Shown piece by piece: positions 1-8,382 of a DNA stretch of 64,000 nucleotides. The position numbers and the translations under genes were made by a program. A model generated the notes under the pieces. That model did no database searches. It was given only the letters and a program-made list of their open reading frames with translations, and was not told where the DNA came from. Position 1 is the stretch's first letter. Every line of letters starts with the position of its first letter. Origin of the DNA: Mycolicibacterium fortuitum subsp. fortuitum (GTDB lineage: Bacteria > Actinomycetota > Actinomycetes > Mycobacteriales > Mycobacteriaceae); assembly GCF_022179545.1 (NCBI RefSeq), contig NZ_AP025518.1, forward strand, positions 4,216,001 to 4,280,000. Direction: 5' to 3'.

Positions 1-1
1 C

Positions 2-211
2 GACGCCGTCGTCGGACAGGTCACCCCGGGCCGGATCCTGAGCCACCTACCGGTGGCGCTGGCCGCGATCGTTTCCGTGTGGGCATCGCGCACGACGCAT
101 CCGCATGACCCGTCGCCCAGAGTCGCCGGTGAGGACGGTCAGGATCACGCATCCGGCCCGGCCGCGCGGAGCCGTCGTCATCTGCGCGCAGCCGACGACC
201 CGGCCGCCTGA
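2..211 (+). CDS. C-terminal fragment of an unidentified protein (5' end outside window)
   Basis: An open frame enters from the left edge and stops with TGA at 209-211, giving the last 69 residues. The fragment contains one short hydrophobic stretch (LPVALAAIVSVWA) followed by a polar His/Asp-rich tail (THPHDPSPRV), which would fit a membrane protein ending in a cytoplasmic or exported tail. I do not recognise the family. It converges with the DUF5134 gene, leaving only four bases between the two stops. Confidence 0.5.
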   Translation, partial: DAVVGQVTPGRILSHLPVALAAIVSVWASRTTHPHDPSPRVAGEDGQDHASGPAARSRRHLRAADDPAA

Positions 212-215
212 GCGG

Positions 216-854
216 CTACAGCATCACGCCGAACATGATCGCCATGCCGGCGGCCATCATCGCCCGGCACAAGGTGCCGAAATGCGCGAACGGCGACGTA
301 TCTGACGGCTGACGCGCCGCGAAGTAGCGGTACAGCCACGCTGCGGCGGCGATCACGAAACCGATGGTCAGCAACCAGTTGATTCCGGGAATCCATTGTG
401 GCTGCAACGACGCGTGTTCCGTGGCCGCCGCCACGCCACCGGCATCGTGGCCTGTCATGTGCATCGCGTGCATGTCGTGACCGCCTTCGGCCATCGTCTG
501 GGTATGGCCGCGATGTGCGGTGCCGTTCATGACCGCATACATCCACGCCATCGCCGCCATCATCGCGATGTTGTAGCCGTGCAGTAACCGGGCCCCAGAC
601 GTGCCTGCCCTCAGTAATGAGGCCAGAAACCAGATAGCAGCGGCCGAGAAGAAGAGCATCGGGCCTACCGTCGGCAGTGCCGCCCCGCGTGGCCAGGCCA
701 TCACCATCATGGCGACGGCCATTGCCAGGTGGAGTAGTTGCCCTATCGCAGCACTCGGGCGGCCGCGAGAGGCCACCAGTGCATACACGCATTCGACTGC
801 GCTCAACGCGAACAGCACGGTTACCACCCAGCGCAGGGCAAGGTCCGCGATCAT
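216..854 (-). CDS. DUF5134-type integral membrane protein with a His/Met-rich loop
   Basis: A 212-residue protein with about five hydrophobic segments and a loop around residues 113-140 rich in His and Met (GHDMHAMHMTGHD), the kind of segment that coordinates copper. The overall look matches the DUF5134 membrane family of mycobacteria, whose function is unknown. It starts with ATG at 854. The leader carries a GGGAAC-N17-CGACCA pair (891-919) shared with ctpB and the nrp operon, so it probably belongs to the same ECF-sigma (SigC) copper regulon. A role in copper binding or delivery is inferred from the loop and the neighbours. Family assignment is from memory of sequence character, not a search. 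Confidence 0.75.
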   Translation of the reverse strand: MIADLALRWVVTVLFALSAVECVYALVASRGRPSAAIGQLLHLAMAVAMMVMAWPRGAALPTVGPMLFFSAAAIWFLASLLRAGTSGARLLHGYNIAMMAAMAWMYAVMNGTAHRGHTQTMAEGGHDMHAMHMTGHDAGGVAAATEHASLQPQWIPGINWLLTIGFVIAAAAWLYRYFAARQPSDTSPFAHFGTLCRAMMAAGMAIMFGVML

Positions 855-890
855 TCCAAGTCCTGTCTAGGAGGGGGACGGCTCCTCCAT

Positions 891-919
891 TGGTCGCAGA
901 CGAGGGTGCCAGAGTTCCC
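891..919 (-). promoter_or_regulatory. SigC-type ECF promoter of the DUF5134 gene
   Basis: Read on the minus strand, GGGAAC (914-919) is followed after exactly 17 bases by CGACCA (891-896). The predicted transcription start would lie about 35 bases before the ATG at 854. The same hexamer pair and spacing occur at four other gene starts in the first 17.6 kb. Confidence 0.65.
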
Positions 920-932
920 GCCCTCCCCAGCA

Positions 933-951
933 CTACGACACGTTGTCGTAG
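933..951. promoter_or_regulatory. Perfect inverted repeat between the DUF5134 and ctaG-like genes
   Basis: CTACGACA and TGTCGTAG form perfect 8-base arms around a 3-base centre. The site lies in the divergent intergenic region, 54 bases before the ctaG-like ATG and upstream of the DUF5134 promoter elements. The GACA-N3-TGTC core is reminiscent of BlaI/CopY-family operators. No such regulator gene is visible in the window, so the binding protein is unknown. Confidence 0.45.
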
Positions 952-1004
952 AATCACAGGGCCGCGACGTGTTGTCCGTTCCGCGGCGGAAGGCCGGTTC
1001 GACT

Positions 1005-2960
1005 ATGGCGCGTGTGCGATTCCCCGCTGCGCCCAGCGCGCGACGGGGACGCCTGGCTCTGCTCGGCACCGTCGCAGGGTGCGCTGCGGTGCTGTTGATG
1101 TGTGCGACGCAGCTGGGCGCTCAGCGGTTGGCTGCCGCGGGCATCGCTGACCCCGGAACGGTCACCAACATGGCCCGCTTGCTCGGCCACTGGATCGCCA
1201 CGCTGGCCGGCGCGGCGTGCACCGGCGCGCTCATCTGGATTGTGACGACCGCGACACCGCGTGACGACGGCCGAATCGACGCGGGATCCTTTCCCGCGCA
1301 CCTGTTTGTCGAACGCGTCGCGATCCTCTGGACCTGCTGTGCCACCGCCATGGTGGTCGTCTCGGCCTCTGCCGACGCGGGTATCCCCCTCGGCCGGCTG
1401 GTCGGCGGTCCCGGTCTCGGCAGCGCCATCGCGGCGTCAGAAGCTGCGCGTGGCTGGTGTGCAGCGGCGATCTGCGCGCTGGCTTTGGCCGTCGGCGTGC
1501 GGTTCACCCTCCGCTGGGTCGGCCACTGTGTGGCGCTGCTGCCGACCCTGATCGGCGTGGTCGCGGTCCCCGTGACCGGCAATGCCGGCCAGGGCCCCGA
1601 CCATGACATCGCCACGAGCGCAGTGATCGTCTTCTCCGTGACGTTGGCGATGTGGGCCGGCACGAAGATCGTCGCCGCCGGATCGCTGGATGACGAGCCG
1701 CGACGCCGAATCCAGCTGCTGCAAGTGATCTGCGGTGCGGTCACCGTCATCTACGGCGCGCTCCTGGCGACGCTGATGCTGGGCGGGTCGCCGATCCTGG
1801 GGTCGGCCTACGGGCGGGCGGTGCTCGTCGCAGGGGTGCTGCTGGTGCTGGTGTGGGCCGGTGACGGAGCCCATCTGCTGACGCGACGCACTCCGACACG
1901 ACTGGCGAACACGATGTCCGCGGTGGCGATCATCGTAGTGACCGCCGCACTGGCATTCGCCTCGACGAGCGTGCCGCCGCGCTTCACCATTCACGAATTC
2001 TCCACGTGGGACGTTTTTCTGGGCTACCAACTCGACGCACCGCCGAGCCCGCTCAGCCTGATCACCGAATGGCGGTTCGATCCGCTGATCGGAACGGCCG
2101 CCATCGTGCTGGCAGTGCTCTACCTCGTCGGCACGGGCTTGCTGCGGCGACGGGGAGACCACTGGCCGGTGGGACGCACGATCGCGTGGACGGTGGGATG
2201 TGCAGCGCTGCTGATCACCACGAGTTCCGGGGTTCGCGCCTACGGGTCGGCCATGTTCAGCGTGCACATGGGTGAACACATGGCGCTGAACATGTTCGTC
2301 CCGGTGCTACTCGTGCTCGGCGCACCGGTCACCCTCGCGCTACGGGTGCTGCCGGCCTCGCCCAAGGCAGAGGCACCCGGGCCGCGCGAGTGGATCGTGT
2401 GGTTCGTGCACGCACCGGTGACACGGTTCCTGTCGCACCCGGTGACGGCATTCGTCCTCTTCGTCGGTTCGCTCTACCTCGTCTACTTCACGCCCATGTT
2501 CGACACCCTGATCAGATATCACTGGGGCCACGAGTTCATGAGCGTGCACTTCCTGCTCACCGGCTACCTGTATTACTGGGGAATCATCGGCATCGATCCC
2601 GGCCCACGGCGCCTGCCCTTCCTCGGCCGCCTCGGGCTGTTGTTCGCCGTGATGCCCTTCCATGCCTTCTTCGGCATCGCCACGATGACGATGACGTCCT
2701 CGTTGGGCGAGAGCTTCTACAGATCGGTCAATCTCCCGTGGGTGCAGAGCATTTCGGATGATCAGCACCTCGGTGGTGCCATCGCGTGGGGTTCGAGCGA
2801 GCTGCCGGTGATCATCGTGGTGATCGCGCTGGTGGCCCAGTGGGCCCGCCAAGACCGCCGGACAGGAGCACGCGAGGACCGCCACAGCGACCGCGGCCAC
2901 GACGACGAACTCGACGCCTACAACGCCATGCTCAGCGAGCTTGCCCGCAATCGTCGGTGA
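1005..2960 (+). CDS. Fused CopD-like / CtaG (caa3_CtaG) copper membrane protein, Rv0102-like
   Basis: A 651-residue polytopic membrane protein. The N-terminal half looks like a CopD-type copper-resistance domain. The C-terminal half looks like a cytochrome c oxidase assembly CtaG domain, with conserved His-rich membrane motifs (VHMGEHMALN, GHEFMSVHFLLTGYLYYWG, MPFHAFFGIATM) expected to handle copper. The length agrees with M. tuberculosis Rv0102 (about 661 residues), which lies next to nrp and ctpB there as well. The ATG at 1005 is preferred; a GTG at 969 is in frame and possible. It probably moves or delivers copper across the cytoplasmic membrane, for example to cytochrome oxidase. Unlike its neighbours it has no GGAAC-type promoter upstream, but a palindrome sits at 933-951. 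Confidence 0.85.
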   Translation: MARVRFPAAPSARRGRLALLGTVAGCAAVLLMCATQLGAQRLAAAGIADPGTVTNMARLLGHWIATLAGAACTGALIWIVTTATPRDDGRIDAGSFPAHLFVERVAILWTCCATAMVVVSASADAGIPLGRLVGGPGLGSAIAASEAARGWCAAAICALALAVGVRFTLRWVGHCVALLPTLIGVVAVPVTGNAGQGPDHDIATSAVIVFSVTLAMWAGTKIVAAGSLDDEPRRRIQLLQVICGAVTVIYGALLATLMLGGSPILGSAYGRAVLVAGVLLVLVWAGDGAHLLTRRTPTRLANTMSAVAIIVVTAALAFASTSVPPRFTIHEFSTWDVFLGYQLDAPPSPLSLITEWRFDPLIGTAAIVLAVLYLVGTGLLRRRGDHWPVGRTIAWTVGCAALLITTSSGVRAYGSAMFSVHMGEHMALNMFVPVLLVLGAPVTLALRVLPASPKAEAPGPREWIVWFVHAPVTRFLSHPVTAFVLFVGSLYLVYFTPMFDTLIRYHWGHEFMSVHFLLTGYLYYWGIIGIDPGPRRLPFLGRLGLLFAVMPFHAFFGIATMTMTSSLGESFYRSVNLPWVQSISDDQHLGGAIAWGSSELPVIIVVIALVAQWARQDRRTGAREDRHSDRGHDDELDAYNAMLSELARNRR

Positions 2961-2983
2961 ACCGCCGCCACTCCCCGTCGCCG

Positions 2984-3012
2984 CGGAACCAATGACATCG
3001 GGTTCGCGACCA
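2984..3012 (+). promoter_or_regulatory. SigC-type ECF promoter of the small membrane protein gene
   Basis: CGGAAC (2984-2989) is followed after 17 bases by CGACCA (3007-3012), 83 bases before the GTG at 3095. It has the same spacing and -10-like hexamer as the other four sites, on the opposite strand. The first base differs from the other -35-like hexamers. Confidence 0.55.
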
Positions 3013-3094
3013 ATAAGTGGGGCACGCCGGTGCCCACCGGTATCCCCTATGGTCTTAGCGGGCGGTCGAAGACGTTGATGAGCGAGGTGTTTCG

Positions 3095-3574
3095 GTGACT
3101 TCCAGACAGATGGCCGGCACGGTCGAGACCGAACTGCGGGCCATCGAGCGCAGGGTTTTCGAGGACGTCTGGATCAGCCCCAAGCGTGCCCGATCCCTGG
3201 CCGTGCTGGCCGTGGCGCTGGTGGCCACGGCCGCGACCTTGCTGGCCACCGGCGGCACGCCCGCAGGAGTCACCCGCAACGGGCACTGGATCTCCCTGGT
3301 GGCGTTCTCGCTGTTCACCCTCGCGGCATTGGCATCCACTTTGGCCTTGGTGCGTCGCCGGTTTCGGTGGTGCTGCATGGCGACGTGCATCTCAGCGCTG
3401 GCCACGGTGGTCGGTGCCGGAGCGTTCTGGTGGCATCACACCACGCACACCGCCTCCTGGGTCCCGGCGGCGCTGGGCACCCTTACCGCGGCGACGTTGA
3501 CCGCAGCATGGCTGGGCGTGTGCCTGACACCGCTGGCCGCGTCTCAGCCGGATATGCGCGCGGCCTGGGACTGA
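3095..3574 (+). CDS. Small four-helix membrane protein of unknown function
   Basis: A 159-residue protein with a short soluble N-terminus ([15 protein letters not shown]) followed by about four hydrophobic helices. I do not recognise a family. It starts with GTG at 3095, with an AGG ribosome-binding element seven bases upstream. It converges with ctpB and overlaps its 3' end by 31 bases. The CGGAAC-N17-CGACCA pair upstream places it in the putative SigC copper regulon, which is the only functional clue. There are no obvious metal-binding Cys or Met clusters, but a WWHHTTH stretch lies between the last helices and could bind metal. Confidence 0.7.
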   Translation: MTSRQMAGTVETELRAIERRVFEDVWISPKRARSLAVLAVALVATAATLLATGGTPAGVTRNGHWISLVAFSLFTLAALASTLALVRRRFRWCCMATCISALATVVGAGAFWWHHTTHTASWVPAALGTLTAATLTAAWLGVCLTPLAASQPDMRAAWD

Positions 3575-5832
3575 GCGTCACCCAACGGGTTCGCGTTCAC
3601 GGTCCCGTAATTGCGCAACCGCAGGCTGTTCGAGACCACCAGAAATGACGACACCGCCATCGCCGCACCGGCGATCAACGGGTTCAGCAGACCCGCTGCG
3701 GCGATCGGGATGGCCGCGATGTTGTACCCGAACGCCCAGATCATGTTGACCCGGATGGTGCGCATCGTGGCGCGGGCCAAGCCCAGTGCCTGCGGCACGG
3801 AGTCGAGATTGTCGCGGACCAAGATGATGTCGGCCGCACCGATGGCCACATCGGTGCCCCGGCCGATCGCCAGGCCCAGGTCCGCGCAGGCCAAGGCGGG
3901 ACCGTCGTTGATCCCGTCACCGACCATGGCCACGACCCGACCCTGCTCGCGCAACTTGTCGATCGCGCCGACCTTGTCCTCGGGCAGCACTTCGGCGACC
4001 ACATCGTCGATACCCACCTGCGCACCGATCGCGGCGGCCGTCGCGGCGTTGTCACCCGTCAGCAGCATGGTCTTCATGCCCTCGGCGTGCAGGTGCGCAA
4101 TCGCACCGGCCGCCGATTCCTTGACCGCATCGGCCACGCAGATGGCGCCGCGGACCGCGTCGCCGAAAGCAACGAAAACAACTGTCTGGCCCTGTGACTC
4201 GCCGAGTTTCCGAGCAGCCGCGAGATTGGCGGGAACGACCCGGTCCCGAGTGACCCACGCGGGACGGCCGACCACCACAGCCACACCGTTCACGGAACCG
4301 GCCACCCCGTGGCCGGCGAACGCCTGGAAGTCCTGGACCTCGGCGATCTCCCGACCCGCGCAGGCACTGACGATCGCGTGCGCGACCGGATGCTCGGAGG
4401 CCGACTCGACCGCCGCGGCCAGTCCGAGAATCTCGTCGTCATCCTCGCCCTCGGCGACGACGACACTGATGACCTGCGGCTGTCCGGTGGTCAGCGTGCC
4501 GGTCTTGTCGAACACGACCGTGTCAACCGCACGAATCGCTTCCAGGGCGCGATGGCCCTTGAGGAAGATCCCCAGTTGAGCTCCCCGCCCCGAGGCCACC
4601 ATCATCGCCGTCGGTGTCGCCAGACCCAATGCGCAAGGGCAGGCGATCACCAGGACCGCCAAGGCAGCCGACACCGCGCGGTTGACATCACCGTCGGCCA
4701 GCAGCCAGCCGATCGCGGTGGCCGCCGCGATCATCAGCACGCAGGGAACGAATACCGAGGCGATGCGGTCGGCGAGTCGTTGCGCGTCGGCCTTCTGTGC
4801 CTGCGCCTGCTCCACCAGGCGCACCATCCCGGCGAACTTGGTGTCGGGCCCGACTGCGGCGGCCTCGACGATCAGCCGGCCGTCCAGGACGACAGTGCCT
4901 CCGACAACGCTCGAACCCTCTTGCGTCTGGACGGGTTTCGACTCCCCCGTCATGGCGCTGACGTCGACTGCGGCCGCTCCGGAAACCACGAGCCCGTCGG
5001 CAGCGATGGCCTCGCCGGGGCGCACGACGAAACGCTGACCTTCTTTGAGCTCGTCGGCGGGCAACACGAATTCGCCGCCGTCAGGGAGCAGCACCGTCAC
5101 CGACTTCGCGCCGAGCGCGGCGAGCGCGCGCAGCGCTCCCCCGGCACGCGAGCGGGCCCGGGCCTCGAAGTAGCGGCCCGCGAGCACGAAAACCGTTACG
5201 CCCGCGGCGACCTCGAGATAGATCGCATCGCTGCCGAGCAGCGCCTGCCACACGCCCGCAGCATGGTAGGTCTGATGATCGAAGAAGATCGTGTACATCG
5301 ACCACACGGTCGCCGCGGTGACGCCGATGGAGATCAGGGTCTCCATGGTCGAGGTTCCGTGCCGGGCATTGCGAAGCGCCGCGCGATGGAAGGGCCATGC
5401 CGCCCACGTGACGATCGGAGCCGCCAGCGCGGTGAGCACCCACTGCCACCCTGTGAACCGGGTGTCGGGAACCACGGCAAACATCACCGACAGATCGGCG
5501 AGCGGGATGAACAAGACCGCGGCGATCGCGAGTCGCCGGAGCAGGCTGCGGGCGTGGTCCGCGTCCGGGTCGACGTCGGTGGTGGAGCGCTCGGTGCGGG
5601 GAGCCGCCTGGTACCCGGCTCGCTCGATGACCGCGCACAGTTGTTCGACGCCGACCTCGGGGGCCGCCTCCACGGTGGCAACACGTGTGGCGAAGTTCAC
5701 TGACGCGCGTACCCCGTCGACCTTGTTGAGTTTGTTCTCCACGCGGGCAGCGCAGGCCCCGCACGACATCCCGGTGACATCCAGCGCAAAACGCCGGGTC
5801 ACGGCCTCGTCGGGGACAGTTGCTGTCGTCAC
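3544..5832 (-). CDS. ctpB: Copper-type P1B-ATPase CtpB
   Basis: A 762-residue heavy-metal-translocating P-type ATPase. One N-terminal HMA domain carries GMSCGAC (Cys24/Cys27). The actuator motif TGES is near residue 297, the membrane CPC metal site at 398-400, the phosphorylated Asp in DKTGT near 442, then the SEHP nucleotide-site motif and GDGIND. CPC marks the Cu(I)/Ag(I) P1B-1 class. Length and order match M. tuberculosis CtpB (Rv0103c). I chose the GTG at 5832 because GGGAG precedes it at good spacing; GTG at 5838 is an alternative. A GGGAAC-N17-CGACTA promoter lies upstream. It is divergent from sigC and probably moves copper in concert with the isonitrile lipopeptide system. Confidence 0.93.
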   Translation of the reverse strand: MTTATVPDEAVTRRFALDVTGMSCGACAARVENKLNKVDGVRASVNFATRVATVEAAPEVGVEQLCAVIERAGYQAAPRTERSTTDVDPDADHARSLLRRLAIAAVLFIPLADLSVMFAVVPDTRFTGWQWVLTALAAPIVTWAAWPFHRAALRNARHGTSTMETLISIGVTAATVWSMYTIFFDHQTYHAAGVWQALLGSDAIYLEVAAGVTVFVLAGRYFEARARSRAGGALRALAALGAKSVTVLLPDGGEFVLPADELKEGQRFVVRPGEAIAADGLVVSGAAAVDVSAMTGESKPVQTQEGSSVVGGTVVLDGRLIVEAAAVGPDTKFAGMVRLVEQAQAQKADAQRLADRIASVFVPCVLMIAAATAIGWLLADGDVNRAVSAALAVLVIACPCALGLATPTAMMVASGRGAQLGIFLKGHRALEAIRAVDTVVFDKTGTLTTGQPQVISVVVAEGEDDDEILGLAAAVESASEHPVAHAIVSACAGREIAEVQDFQAFAGHGVAGSVNGVAVVVGRPAWVTRDRVVPANLAAARKLGESQGQTVVFVAFGDAVRGAICVADAVKESAAGAIAHLHAEGMKTMLLTGDNAATAAAIGAQVGIDDVVAEVLPEDKVGAIDKLREQGRVVAMVGDGINDGPALACADLGLAIGRGTDVAIGAADIILVRDNLDSVPQALGLARATMRTIRVNMIWAFGYNIAAIPIAAAGLLNPLIAGAAMAVSSFLVVSNSLRLRNYGTVNANPLGDAQSQAARISG

Positions 5833-5886
5833 GACCACTCCCAGTCACTCACCCACCACATCGGTGGCATACATCAGGCGATTAGA

Positions 5887-5915
5887 TAGTCGTTCCGGGC
5901 CGCTGCCGAGTTCCC
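5887..5915 (-). promoter_or_regulatory. SigC-type ECF promoter of ctpB
   Basis: On the minus strand GGGAAC (5910-5915) is separated by 17 bases from CGACTA (5887-5892), about 55 bases upstream of the ctpB start. It lies in the 98-base interval between ctpB and sigC and points only towards ctpB. No equivalent pair reads towards sigC, so self-activation of sigC is not evident. Confidence 0.7.
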
Positions 5916-5930
5916 GGGCGGGATCGAATA

Positions 5931-6497
5931 ATGTCGATGTCCGTGACTACCGAACGCGGCGAGGACCACGTTACGCGGCTGGCCTTCGCAGCCGGCCGCG
6001 GTGATTCCGCGGCGCTCGAGCAATTCATCCGGGCCACCCAGACCGATGTCTGGCGAACCGTGGCCTATCTGGGTGATGCGGGGTCGGCCGACGACCTGAC
6101 GCAAGAGACCTTCATGCGCGCCATCACCGCGCTGCCCAGGTTCAGCGGCCGGTCGTCGGCCCGCACCTGGCTGCTGTCGATCGCCCGGCGGGTGGTGGTC
6201 GACCAGATTCGGCACAAGCAGAGCCGGCCGCGCACCCAGCAGGGTATCGACGTCGAGCAGGTCCTCGAGAGCTACCGCCCGGTGGGTGGGTTCGAGAAGA
6301 TGGTGGAGATCCGCCTGCTGTTGGACGGGCTGGATCCCGACCGCCGCCACGCCCTGTTGCTGACCCAGGTCCTCGGGCTGTCCTATGCGGAGGCGGCCGA
6401 GGTATGCGGCTGCCCGGTGGGCACCATCCGCTCCCGCGTGGCACGCGCCCGCGAAGACCTGATCGCTGCGGCCGAGCGGGACGATCTGACCGGCTAG
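5931..6497 (+). CDS. sigC: ECF sigma factor SigC
   Basis: A 188-residue ECF sigma factor. Region 2 has the signature [15 protein letters not shown], and the following [16 protein letters not shown] stretch is nearly identical to M. tuberculosis SigC (Rv2069, 185 residues, recalled). Region 4 has [19 protein letters not shown] with [15 protein letters not shown], and the protein ends in DDLTG like SigC. It directs RNA polymerase to GGAAC-type promoters. In M. tuberculosis SigC has been linked to copper acquisition, ctpB and the PPE1-nrp operon, although sigC is unlinked to them there. Here it lies between ctpB and the PepSY gene. No anti-sigma gene is adjacent. Its stop overlaps the convergent PepSY gene by four bases. 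Confidence 0.93.
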   Translation: MSMSVTTERGEDHVTRLAFAAGRGDSAALEQFIRATQTDVWRTVAYLGDAGSADDLTQETFMRAITALPRFSGRSSARTWLLSIARRVVVDQIRHKQSRPRTQQGIDVEQVLESYRPVGGFEKMVEIRLLLDGLDPDRRHALLLTQVLGLSYAEAAEVCGCPVGTIRSRVARAREDLIAAAERDDLTG

Positions 6498-7948
6498 CTC
6501 TGGTGACGCCGGCGACGGTACTGTCGCCACCCCAGGGCAACGTCGACGACTACGAAGGCCACCAGGCTCGCGCCCAACAGCGGGACGAACCAGCCGACGG
6601 CGGCCGACATCAGGACCACCGCCACCGCCGCGGCGGGTGGCAGTCCGGTGAGCACACCGCGACGTGGCACGGCCCCGACCGGAACTCGACCGACAGGGCG
6701 ACGGCGCCACCACAGCAGGTAGCCGCGCACGATCACGGTGACCAACGCGACCGCCAGGCCCAGCAGCACGAGTTGATTGGTGATCCCGAACAGCAGTCCC
6801 ATATGCAGCTGAATGCCCCAGGCGGAGAGCTTCGCCGCGACCGGCCAGTCGGCGAACCATGAAACGTCGGTCACCCGTGCAGAGGGTCCGTCGACGGCCA
6901 CCGCGTTGTTCGACATCACCCAGGGCTGACGGGTTTGGGCCACGGTGAACGCGGTGTCGGGGTTGCGGGGAATGCTGACCTCGACGTCACCGCCGACCCC
7001 CGCGTCGCGGGCCGCCTTCAGCACTCGGTCGATGTCGTCGACCATCGGCGCGCCGTCATGCTGCACCGCGGCCGTCACGCCGTGCCCCTCGTGACCGGAT
7101 GAGTGTTCGGGCGTTGATGCTTGCGCGGCGCCGTTGACCGTCGTCGATACGGTCGGCGTCGTCCACGACAACGCCGACCGCAGCGCGGTGACATTGTCTC
7201 CGGCGAACCGTGACCACGTGAGCCCCGTCGCCGACAGGAGCAACGATCCGATCGCGATCCAGAGCCCCACCGCCCCATGCCAATTCAACGTCCGCGCCCT
7301 GCCTCCAGCGGTGCGGTCGACCGTCAGCAGCCGAGGCTTCGTGCCGCCTCGCCGCGACATGCGCCGGTATCGCCCACCCCACAGGAGCACGCCCGCCAGC
7401 GCGATCAGCCACAGCCACGACGCGGCGAGTTCGCTGTAGATGCGTCCCGGTTCGCCGAGATGCAAACTTCGGTGTAGCTGATCGATCCAGGTCCTCAGGG
7501 GCAGCGCACCGCTGCTGCCGTACACCGTCAGCTGCCCGCGCGAGGTCGCCGTCACAGGGTCGATGAAAACGGCATGCCGTTCCGACTCGCCCAACGCCGG
7601 ATCGTCGAACATGACGCGGGTGGTCTCACCGGCCTTGGCCGCCGGACGCACTGCGGTGACGGTCAGGTCGGGTCGCTCCGACTGGGCGGCCCTGACCTGT
7701 TCGGCGACCGGCACCATCTCACCGCTGCTGTGGGTTCGAAGCGTATCCCGATAGGCGAATTGTTCGATGCTCGGTGCGATGGCGTAGAGCCCGCCGCTGA
7801 TCGCAGCGACCAGCAGGAAGGGGCCGACGAAGATCCCCGCATAGAAGTGCAGGCGCAGCAGGAAAGCACGATAGTGCGCGGCCGTCGCCGATGGCGACGA
7901 AGCTGACGTCGGGGTTTCATCTGTGGCTGTCGACGGGTTCTGGCCCAT
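6494..7948 (-). CDS. PepSY-TM (PiuB/FoxB-like) membrane protein, possible chalkophore reductase
   Basis: A 484-residue protein with the PepSY-associated transmembrane architecture. The first helix has the typical [18 protein letters not shown] motif. Extracytoplasmic PepSY-like segments follow (residues ~60-160 and ~270-360), with further helices ([17 protein letters not shown] near 225-245, then [16 protein letters not shown]) carrying the conserved membrane His residues. Related proteins such as FoxB and PiuB act with siderophores, and FoxB is a heme-containing siderophore reductase. A His/Gly-rich stretch ([10 protein letters not shown]) occurs in the second loop. The gene has its own GGGAAC-N17-CGACCA promoter next to the nrp operon, so reduction or release of copper from the isonitrile lipopeptide is a reasonable inference. 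The start is ATG at 7948, with GAGGAG unusually close to it. Confidence 0.82.
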   Translation of the reverse strand: MGQNPSTATDETPTSASSPSATAAHYRAFLLRLHFYAGIFVGPFLLVAAISGGLYAIAPSIEQFAYRDTLRTHSSGEMVPVAEQVRAAQSERPDLTVTAVRPAAKAGETTRVMFDDPALGESERHAVFIDPVTATSRGQLTVYGSSGALPLRTWIDQLHRSLHLGEPGRIYSELAASWLWLIALAGVLLWGGRYRRMSRRGGTKPRLLTVDRTAGGRARTLNWHGAVGLWIAIGSLLLSATGLTWSRFAGDNVTALRSALSWTTPTVSTTVNGAAQASTPEHSSGHEGHGVTAAVQHDGAPMVDDIDRVLKAARDAGVGGDVEVSIPRNPDTAFTVAQTRQPWVMSNNAVAVDGPSARVTDVSWFADWPVAAKLSAWGIQLHMGLLFGITNQLVLLGLAVALVTVIVRGYLLWWRRRPVGRVPVGAVPRRGVLTGLPPAAAVAVVLMSAAVGWFVPLLGASLVAFVVVDVALGWRQYRRRRHQS

Positions 7949-7982
7949 GGCTCCTCAGCGGTCGAACGGTCCTCGATAGGAG

Positions 7983-8011
7983 TGGTCGTTCGCGCCGCGC
8001 AGACAGTTCCC
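7983..8011 (-). promoter_or_regulatory. SigC-type ECF promoter of the PepSY-TM gene
   Basis: On the minus strand GGGAAC (8006-8011) is followed after 17 bases by CGACCA (7983-7988). It occupies the 72-base gap after the stop codon of the HMA-domain gene, about 35 bases before the PepSY ATG, and so provides independent transcription downstream of the nrp operon. Confidence 0.65.
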
Positions 8012-8020
8012 GACAGATGC

Positions 8021-8374
8021 TCAGCCGCCCATGTGCCCGACGGTCAGCCAGCGGACGGCCCGCGCCATCACCGAGGGTCGCTTCCCGGGTGCGCCCTCCG
8101 GTGCGGATGCGTCATCCTCGTCCGCGGTGATGCGCTCTTCGGCGCGATAACCGGCCTCCTCAACCGCGCTACACAGGTCGGCGACGCTGACGTCATGGCG
8201 GGCATCGATGGTCGCGATCTTGGTGGATATGGCGACCGAGGCGTGCACTCCGTCCATCTTGTTCAGCGCGTTCTCGACCCGGCGCGAGCACGCTCCGCAG
8301 GACATTCCTGTGACGTCGAGGCGGATCCGCCTCGATTCCGACGTCTCGTTCCGGTGTGCTGCTACGTCTGTCAT
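8021..8374 (-). CDS. Small HMA-domain metallochaperone-like protein, last gene of the nrp operon
   Basis: A 117-residue protein with one heavy-metal-associated domain. GMSCGACSRRVENAL gives the MxCxxC Cu(I) site, followed by the typical ATIDARHDVSVADLCSAVEEAGY half. It resembles the N-terminal domain of CtpB closely enough to suggest a chaperone that could dock to or feed the pump. The C-terminal 40 residues are a less conserved tail (DEDDASAPEGAPGKRPS). The ATG at 8374 begins eight bases after the nrp stop, and its GAGG ribosome-binding element overlaps the end of nrp, so translation is probably coupled. Earlier in-frame starts inside nrp (8380 or 8422) are less likely. Confidence 0.82.
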   Translation of the reverse strand: MTDVAAHRNETSESRRIRLDVTGMSCGACSRRVENALNKMDGVHASVAISTKIATIDARHDVSVADLCSAVEEAGYRAEERITADEDDASAPEGAPGKRPSVMARAVRWLTVGHMGG

Positions 8375-8382
8375 TGCCATCC

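Noticed and set aside
3038..3058. Possible CsoR/RicR-like copper operator before the small membrane protein gene
   Set aside because: TATCCCCTATGG has only one recognisable half and no symmetrical partner. The SigC-type pair upstream explains regulation better.
4309..5703. 464-codon open frame on the plus strand
   Set aside because: It is antisense to ctpB, whose P-type ATPase motifs are complete; low-complexity Arg/Gly/His composition.
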